Assembly (NCBI GenBank): GCA_016178435.1
Contig: JACOTK010000067.1
Location: 1-30,108, forward strand
Source: Actinomycetota bacterium
GTDB lineage: Bacteria > Actinomycetota > Acidimicrobiia > Acidimicrobiales > CADCSY01
DNA: 30,108 nt
Direction: 5' to 3'
Part shown: positions 8,506 to 14,535 of the stretch, one piece after another
Position numbering within the stretch: position 1 is the stretch's first letter
Layout: each line of letters begins with the position of its first letter
Program-made: the position numbers and the translations under genes
The notes under the pieces: generated by a model
What the model saw: the letters and a program-made list of their open reading frames with translations, nothing else
Databases searched by the model: none
Told to the model about the DNA's origin: nothing

Positions 8506-9141
8506 CTACGAGTCTGCTATTCGGTGCTCGAGCTCCGGCTCATCATGAAGCTCCGCTGGATGGTCGCGGAGATCAATGACGTCCTCTGGGAGCTCGCTCA
8601 GTGTGACGGCGTAATAGTGCTGGCAATCGATTTCATCGATCTGTACATGAGCGACCTCTCTGGCGATCGCTGTTACGAGATCGGGCAGGCCAACTTCGTT
8701 CACGTTGTAGGCGCAACAGTCGAAAGCGGTCATGCCCCGGTTGTTCATAATGAAGCCGGCGATCTCGTGGAGCATGGCTCGAACCCAGGGCCCGCCCTGT
8801 ACGTCGGGTCGGACGAGGAGCGCACTGATGTAGTAGATGACACCTCGGTCGTAGTGGTCGGGGAAGTGATGTCGGTAATAGGTGGGGTTGATCCAGGGAA
8901 GGGTCGCGAGCTCGGTGGCCAACGTGGCGAGGGCACAGGGCCGCCCGTGCTCATCCCTCCCGATGAACTTGACGACAGCGTCGGATGCCATCTCGTGTCG
9001 GAACTCGTCGTCGGTGAACCACTGTCGAATCGCACTGCGGGTGGCGAGCGGAGCAAAGGACTGACGGTAGAGATCCAGGAAGGGCTCGACGGCGTCCTGA
9101 TCGACATGGCGATCGATCGTGATCGACAGCGCGTCGTTCAT
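8506..9141 (-). CDS. GNAT-like acyltransferase family protein, paired with arginine decarboxylase
   Basis: This 211-residue soluble protein begins MNDALSITIDRHVDQDAV. The pattern resembles an acyl-CoA N-acyltransferase (GNAT) fold: an N-terminal helix pair, a strand with substitutions around VVKFIGRDEHGRPCALATL, a central strand YYISALLVRPDVQGG that looks like the acetyl-CoA-binding beta4 segment followed by a helix (WVRAMLHEIAGFIMNNRG), and a strand AFDCCAYNVNEVGL. I do not recognise a named subfamily. The frame stays open upstream to 9369, but that part runs through a tandem repeat and is Arg/Pro-rich, so the ATG at 9141 is preferred even though no clear ribosome site precedes it. It is the first gene of a two-gene unit with the arginine decarboxylase 10 bases downstream, so acylation of agmatine or a related amine is a reasonable but untested guess. 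Confidence 0.7.
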   Translation of the reverse strand: MNDALSITIDRHVDQDAVEPFLDLYRQSFAPLATRSAIRQWFTDDEFRHEMASDAVVKFIGRDEHGRPCALATLATELATLPWINPTYYRHHFPDHYDRGVIYYISALLVRPDVQGGPWVRAMLHEIAGFIMNNRGMTAFDCCAYNVNEVGLPDLVTAIAREVAHVQIDEIDCQHYYAVTLSELPEDVIDLRDHPAELHDEPELEHRIADS

Positions 9142-9195
9142 GATCGTCCGATGAGCGACAGCGGGGGGTGCATCATGACCGTCCGATGAGCGACG
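9139..9195. repeat. 21-bp direct repeat covering the GNAT-like gene start
   Basis: CATGATCGTCCGATGAGCGA (starting at 9139) recurs with one mismatch as CATGACCGTCCGATGAGCGA (starting at 9174), offset by 35 bases. On the minus strand each copy ends in an ATG; the copy at 9141 is the start used above, and the other is out of frame with it. This looks like a local duplication of the translation start region. Confidence 0.75.
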
Positions 9196-9228
9196 ACTGG
9201 GGAGTTGGGTGTGACCGTTCGGTTGTGT

Positions 9229-9240
9229 GACACCGGTGTC
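9229..9240. promoter_or_regulatory. Perfect 12-bp palindrome, possible operator
   Basis: GACACCGGTGTC is an exact palindrome lying between the divergent GNAT-like and nuoA units. Two GTGTGAC words flank or overlap its left side. A dimeric regulator could bind here, but no regulator gene is adjacent and the protein is unknown. Confidence 0.4.
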
Positions 9241-9243
9241 TCC

Positions 9244-9288
9244 GGCGGGTAGCGGCGGGTAGCGGCGGGTAGCGGCGGGTAGCGGCGG
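9244..9288. repeat. 10-bp tandem repeat, about 4.5 copies
   Basis: The unit AGCGGCGGGT is repeated exactly from 9251 to 9280, with partial units on both sides (GGCGGGT before and AGCGGCGG after). A 10-bp period puts each copy on the same face of the DNA helix. It lies in the divergent intergenic region and could vary in copy number between strains by slippage. Confidence 0.9.
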
Positions 9289-9417
9289 ACCCAACCGTAG
9301 CCCGGCGAAAGCCGGCGGGGAGCGCGCGATCGCTGATTTCCGTGCTCGACCCGCTCCGCCGTCCGGCATTGTCTCCCTCCCTCGAAAGGCCCACGCGTCG
9401 GACCCTCGACGCTTCGA

Positions 9418-9456
9418 TCTGACAGGTCGGTCGATGCGCTTTAGGCTCCCTCGACG
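9418..9456 (+). promoter_or_regulatory. Putative leaderless promoter of the second nuo operon
   Basis: TCTGAC at 9418-9423 and TAGGCT at 9442-9447 are separated by 18 bases and fit an actinobacterial -35/-10 pair. The nuoA GTG follows 8 bases after the -10 box with no ribosome site, so transcription probably starts at or very near the start codon. Confidence 0.5.
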
Positions 9457-9821
9457 TGTCGGAGCTGCTACGCGCTTATCTCACCGTGGTCGTGTTCCTT
9501 GCTGCCGCAGGGATGCTGGTCGGAGTGTCACTGGGCATGGGTAGGTTGCTGCGTCCAAAACGCCCGTCTGCCCAGAAGGCGATGACCTATGAGAGCGGGG
9601 TGGACCCGGTCGGTTCCATCTTTGGTCAGAGTCAGGTCAGGTATTACATTTTTGCTCTGCTCTTCGTGATGTTCGACGTGGAGGCCGTGTTCATCTTTCC
9701 CTGGGCCCTGGGTCTGGAGGTCTACGGCGTGTTCGGTTTGGTCGAGATGACGATCTTCATCGTCATCCTTGCTCTTGGCCTGCTCTACGCATGGCGCAAA
9801 GGGGTTCTTCGGTGGGTCTAG
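9456..9821 (+). CDS. nuoA: NADH-quinone oxidoreductase subunit A
   Basis: This small membrane subunit of complex I, 121 residues with three hydrophobic segments, sits at the junction between the quinone module and the membrane arm. Family signs are the loop KAMTYESGVDPVGS followed by YYIFALLFVMFDVEAVFIFPWAL, with its conserved acidic residues. The GTG at 9456 is the only sensible start; a leaderless promoter lies just upstream. It is the first gene of an eleven-gene nuo operon that lacks nuoE, nuoF and nuoG. It overlaps nuoB by 10 bases when nuoB is started at 9812. Confidence 0.95.
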   Translation: MSELLRAYLTVVVFLAAAGMLVGVSLGMGRLLRPKRPSAQKAMTYESGVDPVGSIFGQSQVRYYIFALLFVMFDVEAVFIFPWALGLEVYGVFGLVEMTIFIVILALGLLYAWRKGVLRWV

Positions 9822-10312
9822 TCGAGAAGGGTCTCATTCCCAAGCCCCTCACACATCTGCTCAACCTCAGTCGCAAGTACTCGCTCTGGGTGTACCAATG
9901 GGGATTGGCCTGTTGCGCGATCGAGATGGGTGCGGCGTTCGGCTCGCCGCGTTACGACGTCATGCGCCTCGGTGTGATCCCTTTTCCCGCCGGCCCTCGC
10001 CAGGCCGACCTCGTCGTCATCTCCGGCACGGTCACCGACAAGATGGCGCCGGCCATTCGCCGCCTCTACGAGCAGATGCCCGACCCCAAGTACGTGATCT
10101 CCATGGGCAGCTGTGCCAACTGCGGCGGCCCGTACTGGGACTCCTACTCGGTGACGAAGGGTGTCGACCAGATCATTCCCGTCGACGTCTATGTTCCCGG
10201 CTGTCCCCCCCGACCCGAGGCGCTCCTCGAGGGCATCGTCCTGCTCCAACAACTGATCGGCAACGAGGACATGGCCGAACGCTGGCGAGGTGATCCCATT
10301 GTCGTCTCCTGA
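9812..10312 (+). CDS. nuoB: NADH-quinone oxidoreductase subunit B (cluster N2 subunit)
   Basis: NuoB holds the terminal [4Fe-4S] cluster N2 that passes electrons to quinone. All four ligands are present: Cys34 and Cys35 in GLACCAIEM, Cys101 in MGSCANCGGPY and Cys131 in VPGCPPRPEAL. The GTG at 9812 is preferred, giving 166 residues, because AAAGGGG lies 7 bases upstream; an in-frame ATG at 9791 lacks a ribosome site and would overlap nuoA by 31 bases. It is translationally coupled to nuoA and nuoC. Because all N2 ligands are intact, the complex should still reduce a quinone-like acceptor despite lacking the NADH module. Confidence 0.95.
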   Translation: MGLVEKGLIPKPLTHLLNLSRKYSLWVYQWGLACCAIEMGAAFGSPRYDVMRLGVIPFPAGPRQADLVVISGTVTDKMAPAIRRLYEQMPDPKYVISMGSCANCGGPYWDSYSVTKGVDQIIPVDVYVPGCPPRPEALLEGIVLLQQLIGNEDMAERWRGDPIVVS

Positions 10313-11000
10313 GGCTCCCGAGGTGGTCGGCACGCCCGAGGTCGATCACGCTCGTCAACACCTGATCGACGTGCTGCGCGCCGAGTTGGGCGCAGGGCTC
10401 ATCGACACCTACCTCAAGCCCGGCCTCGACGTTTGGGCACGGGTGAGCCCCGATGCCTGGTGCCGAGCAGCGGAGGTTTGTCGGGACAAGCTGCACATGC
10501 GCTATTTCTGCTTCCTCTCCGCCGTCGACTGGCTTCCTTCCCCATTCGGCAAGAGCGAGGACGGTGTGTCGCGCACCGGCGACGAAGTGCGTGCGCTCAC
10601 CGCGGCGAACCTGGCCGAGGGTCTCGACCACGGCTACTGCGGTGGGGACACGCGCTTTCAGCTCATCGCTCGCCTTCACTCGGTGACGACCCATCTCGGC
10701 ATCCATCTCAAGATGGACGTTTCCGACTCCGACCTCACCGCACCGTCGTGGATCCGCGCCTTCGCCGGAGCGAACTGGCATGAGCGGGAGGTCCACGAGA
10801 TGTTCGGCATCGTGTTCACCGGCCATCCCAACATGGCGAACCTCTACCTGCCGGGTGATTTCGTCGGGCATCCTCTGCGCAAGGATTTCCCGCTGCTGGC
10901 TCGTGAGGTGAAGCCCTGGCCGGGTCTGGTCGACGTCGAGCCGATGCCCGGCGAGCCCGCCGGCGAGGAAGACGGTGAAGTGTCGGGAGAAGAGGCATGA
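10299..11000 (+). CDS. nuoC: NADH-quinone oxidoreductase subunit C (30 kDa-type)
   Basis: NuoC is a peripheral subunit of the quinone module that packs against NuoD. The family signature is at the C-terminal side: ANWHEREVHEMFGIVFTGHP, then LPGDFVGHPLRKDFPL. It is a separate gene here, not fused to nuoD. I chose TTG at 10299 (233 residues) because GAGGTGATC, nearly a full anti-Shine-Dalgarno match, lies at 10287-10295; the GTG at 10290 lies inside that site and would add three residues. The start overlaps the end of nuoB, and the stop overlaps the nuoD ATG (ATGA). The tail after the core is acidic (GEEDGEVSGEEA). Confidence 0.92.
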   Translation: MSSPEAPEVVGTPEVDHARQHLIDVLRAELGAGLIDTYLKPGLDVWARVSPDAWCRAAEVCRDKLHMRYFCFLSAVDWLPSPFGKSEDGVSRTGDEVRALTAANLAEGLDHGYCGGDTRFQLIARLHSVTTHLGIHLKMDVSDSDLTAPSWIRAFAGANWHEREVHEMFGIVFTGHPNMANLYLPGDFVGHPLRKDFPLLAREVKPWPGLVDVEPMPGEPAGEEDGEVSGEEA

Positions 11001-12169
11001 ACACCCTGACCGAGCGCCAGAAGCTGGCCTACATCGCCGGACAGGCCGCCGAGGCGCGTATCAACGTGGAGCTCGAGACCGAGGGCATGACCCTCAACAT
11101 CGGACCTCAACACCCCGCAACGCACGGCACCTTGCGGGTGGTGGCAAAGCTCGACGGCGAGCAGGTCGTGTCGGCCAATCCGGTGATGGGCTACATGCAC
11201 CGGGGATACGAGAAGCTCACCGAGGTGCGCACCTATCCGCAGGTCACCACGTTGGTGAACCGCATCGACTGGCTGGGCAGCTTCGCCAACGAGGTGCCCT
11301 TCATCCTCGCGGCCGAACAGCTCATGGAGGTCGAGGCGCCCCCTCGCGCCCAGTGGATCCGCACCATCCTCTTCGAGCTCTCCCGCATTGCCAACGTCGC
11401 ACTGTTCCTCGGCGACATGGGAGTCCAACTCGGCGCCATCACGCCCGTCTTCTACGCGTTCCGGGATCGTGAGTACGTGCTCAACCTGATCGAGTCGGCA
11501 ACCGGCGGGCGGTTCCACCCCAACTTCGACCGTATCGGTGGCATCAAGGACGATCTCCCCAAGGGCTGGATCGAGGAGACCCGTGGCGTCATGGTCAAGG
11601 TCCGGCGGTTCTGCGATGAGCTCGAGGAGCTGATCCTGGGCAATCCGATCTTCGCCGCACGCACTCGTGGTGTCGGCGTGATCCCCGGAGAGACGGCGTT
11701 GCACTACGGCCTCTCGGGCGCGAACCTCCGTGCGAGCGGTGTCGACTGGGACCTTCGTCGGGACGGCGCCTCGCCCCTCGCGTGGAACCAGGTCGACTGG
11801 AAGGTGTGGACCCATCCCGACGGCGATTCCTTCGCCCGCTACTGGGTGCGCCTGCAGGAGACGCGTGAAGCGTCGTACATCGTCGAGAAGCTGCTGGACG
11901 GCCTTCCCTCCGGCCCGATCATGGCGAAGGTGCCACGCATCATCAAGGTCCCCCAGGGCGAAGCCTGGGTCTCGACGGAAAACCCCCTGGGTGAGATGGG
12001 CTACTACGTTGTGAGCAAGGGCGACCTCGGTCCCTTCCGGGTCAAGATCCGCTCGGCCTCGTTCAACAACATCTCGATCGTGCCCTGGGTGCTCAAGGGT
12101 GTCTACGTTCCGGACATCATCACCATCCTGGCCAGCCTGTATTTCATCCTTGGAGACATTGACCGGTGA
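10997..12169 (+). CDS. nuoD: NADH-quinone oxidoreductase subunit D (49 kDa-type), with Trp at the quinone-Tyr position
   Basis: NuoD forms the quinone-binding cavity next to cluster N2. The 390-residue protein has the normal N-terminal core, GPQHPATHGTLR, MGYMHRGYEKL and the C-terminal LGDIDR. His43 in ATHG matches the headgroup-binding His (His38 in Thermus Nqo4). The partner Tyr (Tyr87 in Thermus, 49 residues on) is Trp92 here, in VNRIDWLGSF; the 49-residue spacing is identical, so the alignment needs no gap. Arg89, the residue equivalent to the one dimethylated in bovine NDUFS2, is kept. ATG at 10997 overlaps the nuoC stop. nuoH follows directly; nuoE, nuoF and nuoG, which often come next in other operons, are absent. 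Confidence 0.95.
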   Translation: MNTLTERQKLAYIAGQAAEARINVELETEGMTLNIGPQHPATHGTLRVVAKLDGEQVVSANPVMGYMHRGYEKLTEVRTYPQVTTLVNRIDWLGSFANEVPFILAAEQLMEVEAPPRAQWIRTILFELSRIANVALFLGDMGVQLGAITPVFYAFRDREYVLNLIESATGGRFHPNFDRIGGIKDDLPKGWIEETRGVMVKVRRFCDELEELILGNPIFAARTRGVGVIPGETALHYGLSGANLRASGVDWDLRRDGASPLAWNQVDWKVWTHPDGDSFARYWVRLQETREASYIVEKLLDGLPSGPIMAKVPRIIKVPQGEAWVSTENPLGEMGYYVVSKGDLGPFRVKIRSASFNNISIVPWVLKGVYVPDIITILASLYFILGDIDR

Positions 12170-13200
12170 TGATTGCTGTTGCATTGTCCGATTACTGGGT
12201 CCAGACCGCCATCAAGACCGGTGTGGTGCTGGCGGTCATTCCGACGGCTGCGCTCATCCTCGGCTACGTCTTCCTGTTGAAGATGATGAGCCACATGCAG
12301 AGCAGACTGGGTCCCATGGAGGCCGGGCCCCACGGTTTGCTCCAACTCGTGGCCGACGGCCTGAAGTTCATTCAGAAAGAGGACCTGTTCCCCGATCGCG
12401 CCGACCGATTCGTGTTCGCTGCCGCTCCACTGGTGGTGCTGTGCTCAACCTTCTTGCTCTACGTGGTGGTTCCCGCGGGCCCGACCCTCATCGTCGAGGA
12501 CCTCAGCACGGGCGTCTTCTACGCACTGGCAGTCTCGTCAATCTCGGTTCTCGGTGTGTTGATGGCGGGGTGGGCATCGGCGAACAAGTATTCGCTCATG
12601 GGTGGTCTGCGTGCGGCCGGCCAGCTCATCGCCTACGAGCTTCCGATGGTCCTCGCCGTGGTGGGTGTGGTGATCCAGGCGGGAACCCTGAGCCTGCAGG
12701 GAATCGTGACGTCCCAGGCCAACGGCGAGATCTTCGGTATCGGACTGATCGGCAATCCGTTCATCCTCACCCAGTTCGTCGGGTTCGCGATCTTCCTCAT
12801 GGCAACGCAGGCCGAGCTCACCCAGCCCCCGTTCGACATGCCGGTGGCGGAGAGCGAGATCGTCGGCGGCTATCAGGTCGAGTACACCGGGTTTCGCTTC
12901 CTGATCTTCTTCATCGGCGAGTTCGGCACCGCCTTCGTGTTTGCCGGCATTGCCGCCACCCTCTTTCTGGGTGGCTGGTACGTGCCCGGGCTCGATCTCG
13001 ACGGTGGCTTCCTCTCGAACCTGATCGGCCCCGGCGTGTTGTTCGCCAAGATCATGTTGGTCGCGTTCCTGATCTTCTGGGTCCGCTTCACCTATCCCCG
13101 ACTCCGAGAGGACCAACTGCAGACCTTTGCGTGGAAGTATCTGATCCCGATCTCACTGCTGAACATCCTGGCGACCGCTGTGCTGAAGGTGGTGCTCTGA
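12166..13200 (+). CDS. nuoH: NADH-quinone oxidoreductase subunit H
   Basis: NuoH is the membrane subunit that forms the entrance of the quinone channel and links it to the pump arm. This 344-residue polytopic protein shows LGPMEAGPHGLLQLVADGLKF near the N-terminus and the cytoplasmic loop QAELTQPPFDMPVAESEIVG followed by GYQVEYTGFRF. The Arg usually seen before PFD in the AETNR-type loop is replaced (LTQPPFD), which may go with the altered quinone site in NuoD. The start is GTG 12166 (overlapping the nuoD stop) or ATG 12169. It follows nuoD without the EFG genes. Confidence 0.95.
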   Translation: MMIAVALSDYWVQTAIKTGVVLAVIPTAALILGYVFLLKMMSHMQSRLGPMEAGPHGLLQLVADGLKFIQKEDLFPDRADRFVFAAAPLVVLCSTFLLYVVVPAGPTLIVEDLSTGVFYALAVSSISVLGVLMAGWASANKYSLMGGLRAAGQLIAYELPMVLAVVGVVIQAGTLSLQGIVTSQANGEIFGIGLIGNPFILTQFVGFAIFLMATQAELTQPPFDMPVAESEIVGGYQVEYTGFRFLIFFIGEFGTAFVFAGIAATLFLGGWYVPGLDLDGGFLSNLIGPGVLFAKIMLVAFLIFWVRFTYPRLREDQLQTFAWKYLIPISLLNILATAVLKVVL

Positions 13201-13201
13201 C

Positions 13202-13690
13202 ATGCCCCAGATCCCCGGCCTGTTGAAAGGTCTCGGTGTCACGTTCAAGACCATGCTGCAGCCGACCGTCACGGTGCAGTATCCGCACGAGAAGGAAGAC
13301 GTCGCCCCACGCGCCCGGGGTGTCATCGCGCTCAAGGAGGACAACTGCACGGTGTGCATGCTGTGCGCCCGAAGCTGTCCCGATTGGTGCATCTACATCG
13401 AGGGTCACAAGACCAAGGCCCCGCCCCGTCGCGAGGGGGGCAAGCCACGTACCGTGCAACTGCTCGATCGTTTCGACATCGACTACAGCCTTTGCATGTA
13501 CTGCGGCATCTGCGTCGAGGTCTGTCCGTTCGACGCGCTGTTCTGGAGTCCCGAGTACGAGTACTCCGAGGTTCGTATCGCCGATCTGCTCCATGACAAG
13601 GACAAGCTCGGCGAGTGGATGGAAGGCGTTCCCGACTTCGAGTCGTACGAAGCAGGCTCGGAGCAAAAGGTCAAGAAGGTGCCGCGCTAG
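13202..13690 (+). CDS. nuoI: NADH-quinone oxidoreductase subunit I (two [4Fe-4S] clusters)
   Basis: NuoI carries clusters N6a and N6b, which lead electrons to N2. Two ferredoxin motifs are intact in the 162 residues: Cys49-52-55-59 (NCTVCMLCARSCPDWC) and Cys98-101-104-108 (CMYCGICVEVCPFDALFW). An additional Cys63 follows the first motif. The ATG lies 1 base after the nuoH stop. In an enzyme without NuoEFG, NuoI is the likely docking point for the outside electron donor, as known for ferredoxin-linked chloroplast and cyanobacterial NDH. The C-terminal tail is short and basic (EQKVKKVPR). Confidence 0.95.
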   Translation: MPQIPGLLKGLGVTFKTMLQPTVTVQYPHEKEDVAPRARGVIALKEDNCTVCMLCARSCPDWCIYIEGHKTKAPPRREGGKPRTVQLLDRFDIDYSLCMYCGICVEVCPFDALFWSPEYEYSEVRIADLLHDKDKLGEWMEGVPDFESYEAGSEQKVKKVPR

Positions 13691-14208
13691 TGGTTGCACA
13701 GAACATCGCCTTCGGCGTCCTTGCCGCTGCAACCTCGCTTGCCGCTATTCGTGTGGTCACCACGCGCAACGTCGTGCACGCCGCCCTCTATCTGGTCGTC
13801 GTGCTGGCAAGCGTCGGCGCTCTCTACATCCTGTTGACCGCCGAGTTTGTCGCCGCGGTGCAGATCCTGGTCTACGTGGGCGCCATCGTGGTGCTGCTCC
13901 TGTTCGGCGTCATGCTCACCAAGGCAACCCTGGGCGAGGACGACCAGCTCGACAACGACCAACGTTGGCTCGGAGCGGTCATCGCCCTGTTCCTTCTCGG
14001 CACGCTGAGCTTCGTTCTCGTCGACGCCTTCGGCGACGACAAGCTTCCGTCACTGGAAGGTGTCAGTCGGGCCACACTCGAGGCGCAGCGTGGCAGCGGC
14101 GCAGTCGGTGACGCGATCTTCTCGACGTTCCTGGTGCCGTTCGAGGTGGTGTCGGTGCTCTTGCTGGCCGCGTTGGTCGGCGCCATCGTTCTGGCCCGTC
14201 GGGACTGA
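13690..14208 (+). CDS. nuoJ: NADH-quinone oxidoreductase subunit J
   Basis: This is a membrane subunit next to NuoK and NuoA, 172 residues with five hydrophobic helices. Family features are NVVHAALYLVVVLASVGALYIL and the helix with VAAVQILVYVGAIVVLLLFGVML. The GTG at 13690 shares its first base with the last base of the nuoI stop, and AAGG lies 10 bases upstream, so I prefer it to the in-frame position at 13615 inside nuoI. nuoK follows 15 bases later. Confidence 0.94.
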   Translation: MVAQNIAFGVLAAATSLAAIRVVTTRNVVHAALYLVVVLASVGALYILLTAEFVAAVQILVYVGAIVVLLLFGVMLTKATLGEDDQLDNDQRWLGAVIALFLLGTLSFVLVDAFGDDKLPSLEGVSRATLEAQRGSGAVGDAIFSTFLVPFEVVSVLLLAALVGAIVLARRD

Positions 14209-14223
14209 GGAGAGGTCACGATC

Positions 14224-14532
14224 ATGTTGCTCAACCAGTTTCTCCTGCTCGGCGCTGTGCTCTTCTGCACCGGCGTCTACGGCGTTCTCGCCCGACGAAA
14301 CGCCGTGTTGGTGCTGATGTCGATCGAGCTGATCCTCAATGCCGTCAACATCAATCTGCTTGCCTTCGGCGCGATGCACGGCGAAGCGGCAGCGGTGGCG
14401 AGTCAGGTGTTCGCCCTTTTCGTCATCACCGTGGCAGCAGCAGAGGTTGGCGTGGGGCTTGCCATCGTGCTGCTCATCTATCGCAACCGAACAAGCGTCG
14501 ACCTCGACCAGGTCGATCTGATGAGGGGCTGA
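14224..14532 (+). CDS. nuoK: NADH-quinone oxidoreductase subunit K
   Basis: This small membrane subunit, 102 residues with three helices, belongs to the proton-transfer chain. The two buried glutamates of the family are present: Glu35 in LMSIELILNAVNINL and Glu74 in AAAEVGVGLAIVLL. A good ribosome site (AGGAGAGGT, 14208-14216) precedes the ATG. It lies between nuoJ and nuoL with 3 bases before the nuoL start. Confidence 0.95.
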   Translation: MLLNQFLLLGAVLFCTGVYGVLARRNAVLVLMSIELILNAVNINLLAFGAMHGEAAAVASQVFALFVITVAAAEVGVGLAIVLLIYRNRTSVDLDQVDLMRG

Positions 14533-14535
14533 CCG

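Larger units (their letters stand above)
9142..9455. other. Divergent intergenic region between GNAT-like gene and nuoA
   Basis: These 314 bases separate two units transcribed away from each other. They hold the second copy of the 21-bp direct repeat, the palindrome at 9229-9240, two GTGTGAC words 16 bases apart (9209 and 9225), a 10-bp tandem repeat and the nuoA promoter. No convincing small gene is seen; the Arg/Pro-rich open frame on the minus strand is a product of the repeat. Confidence 0.6.

Noticed and set aside
9244..9288. CRISPR array
   Set aside because: The units are 10 bases long and directly adjacent with no spacers, so it is a simple tandem repeat.
9142..9369. N-terminal extension of the GNAT-like protein to 9369
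   Set aside because: The added 76 residues are mostly a translation of the 10-bp tandem repeat and Arg/Pro-rich sequence, with no ribosome site.
10844..12184. 446-codon open frame antisense to nuoC and nuoD
   Set aside because: It is the complement of strongly conserved coding sequence and carries no recognisable motif.
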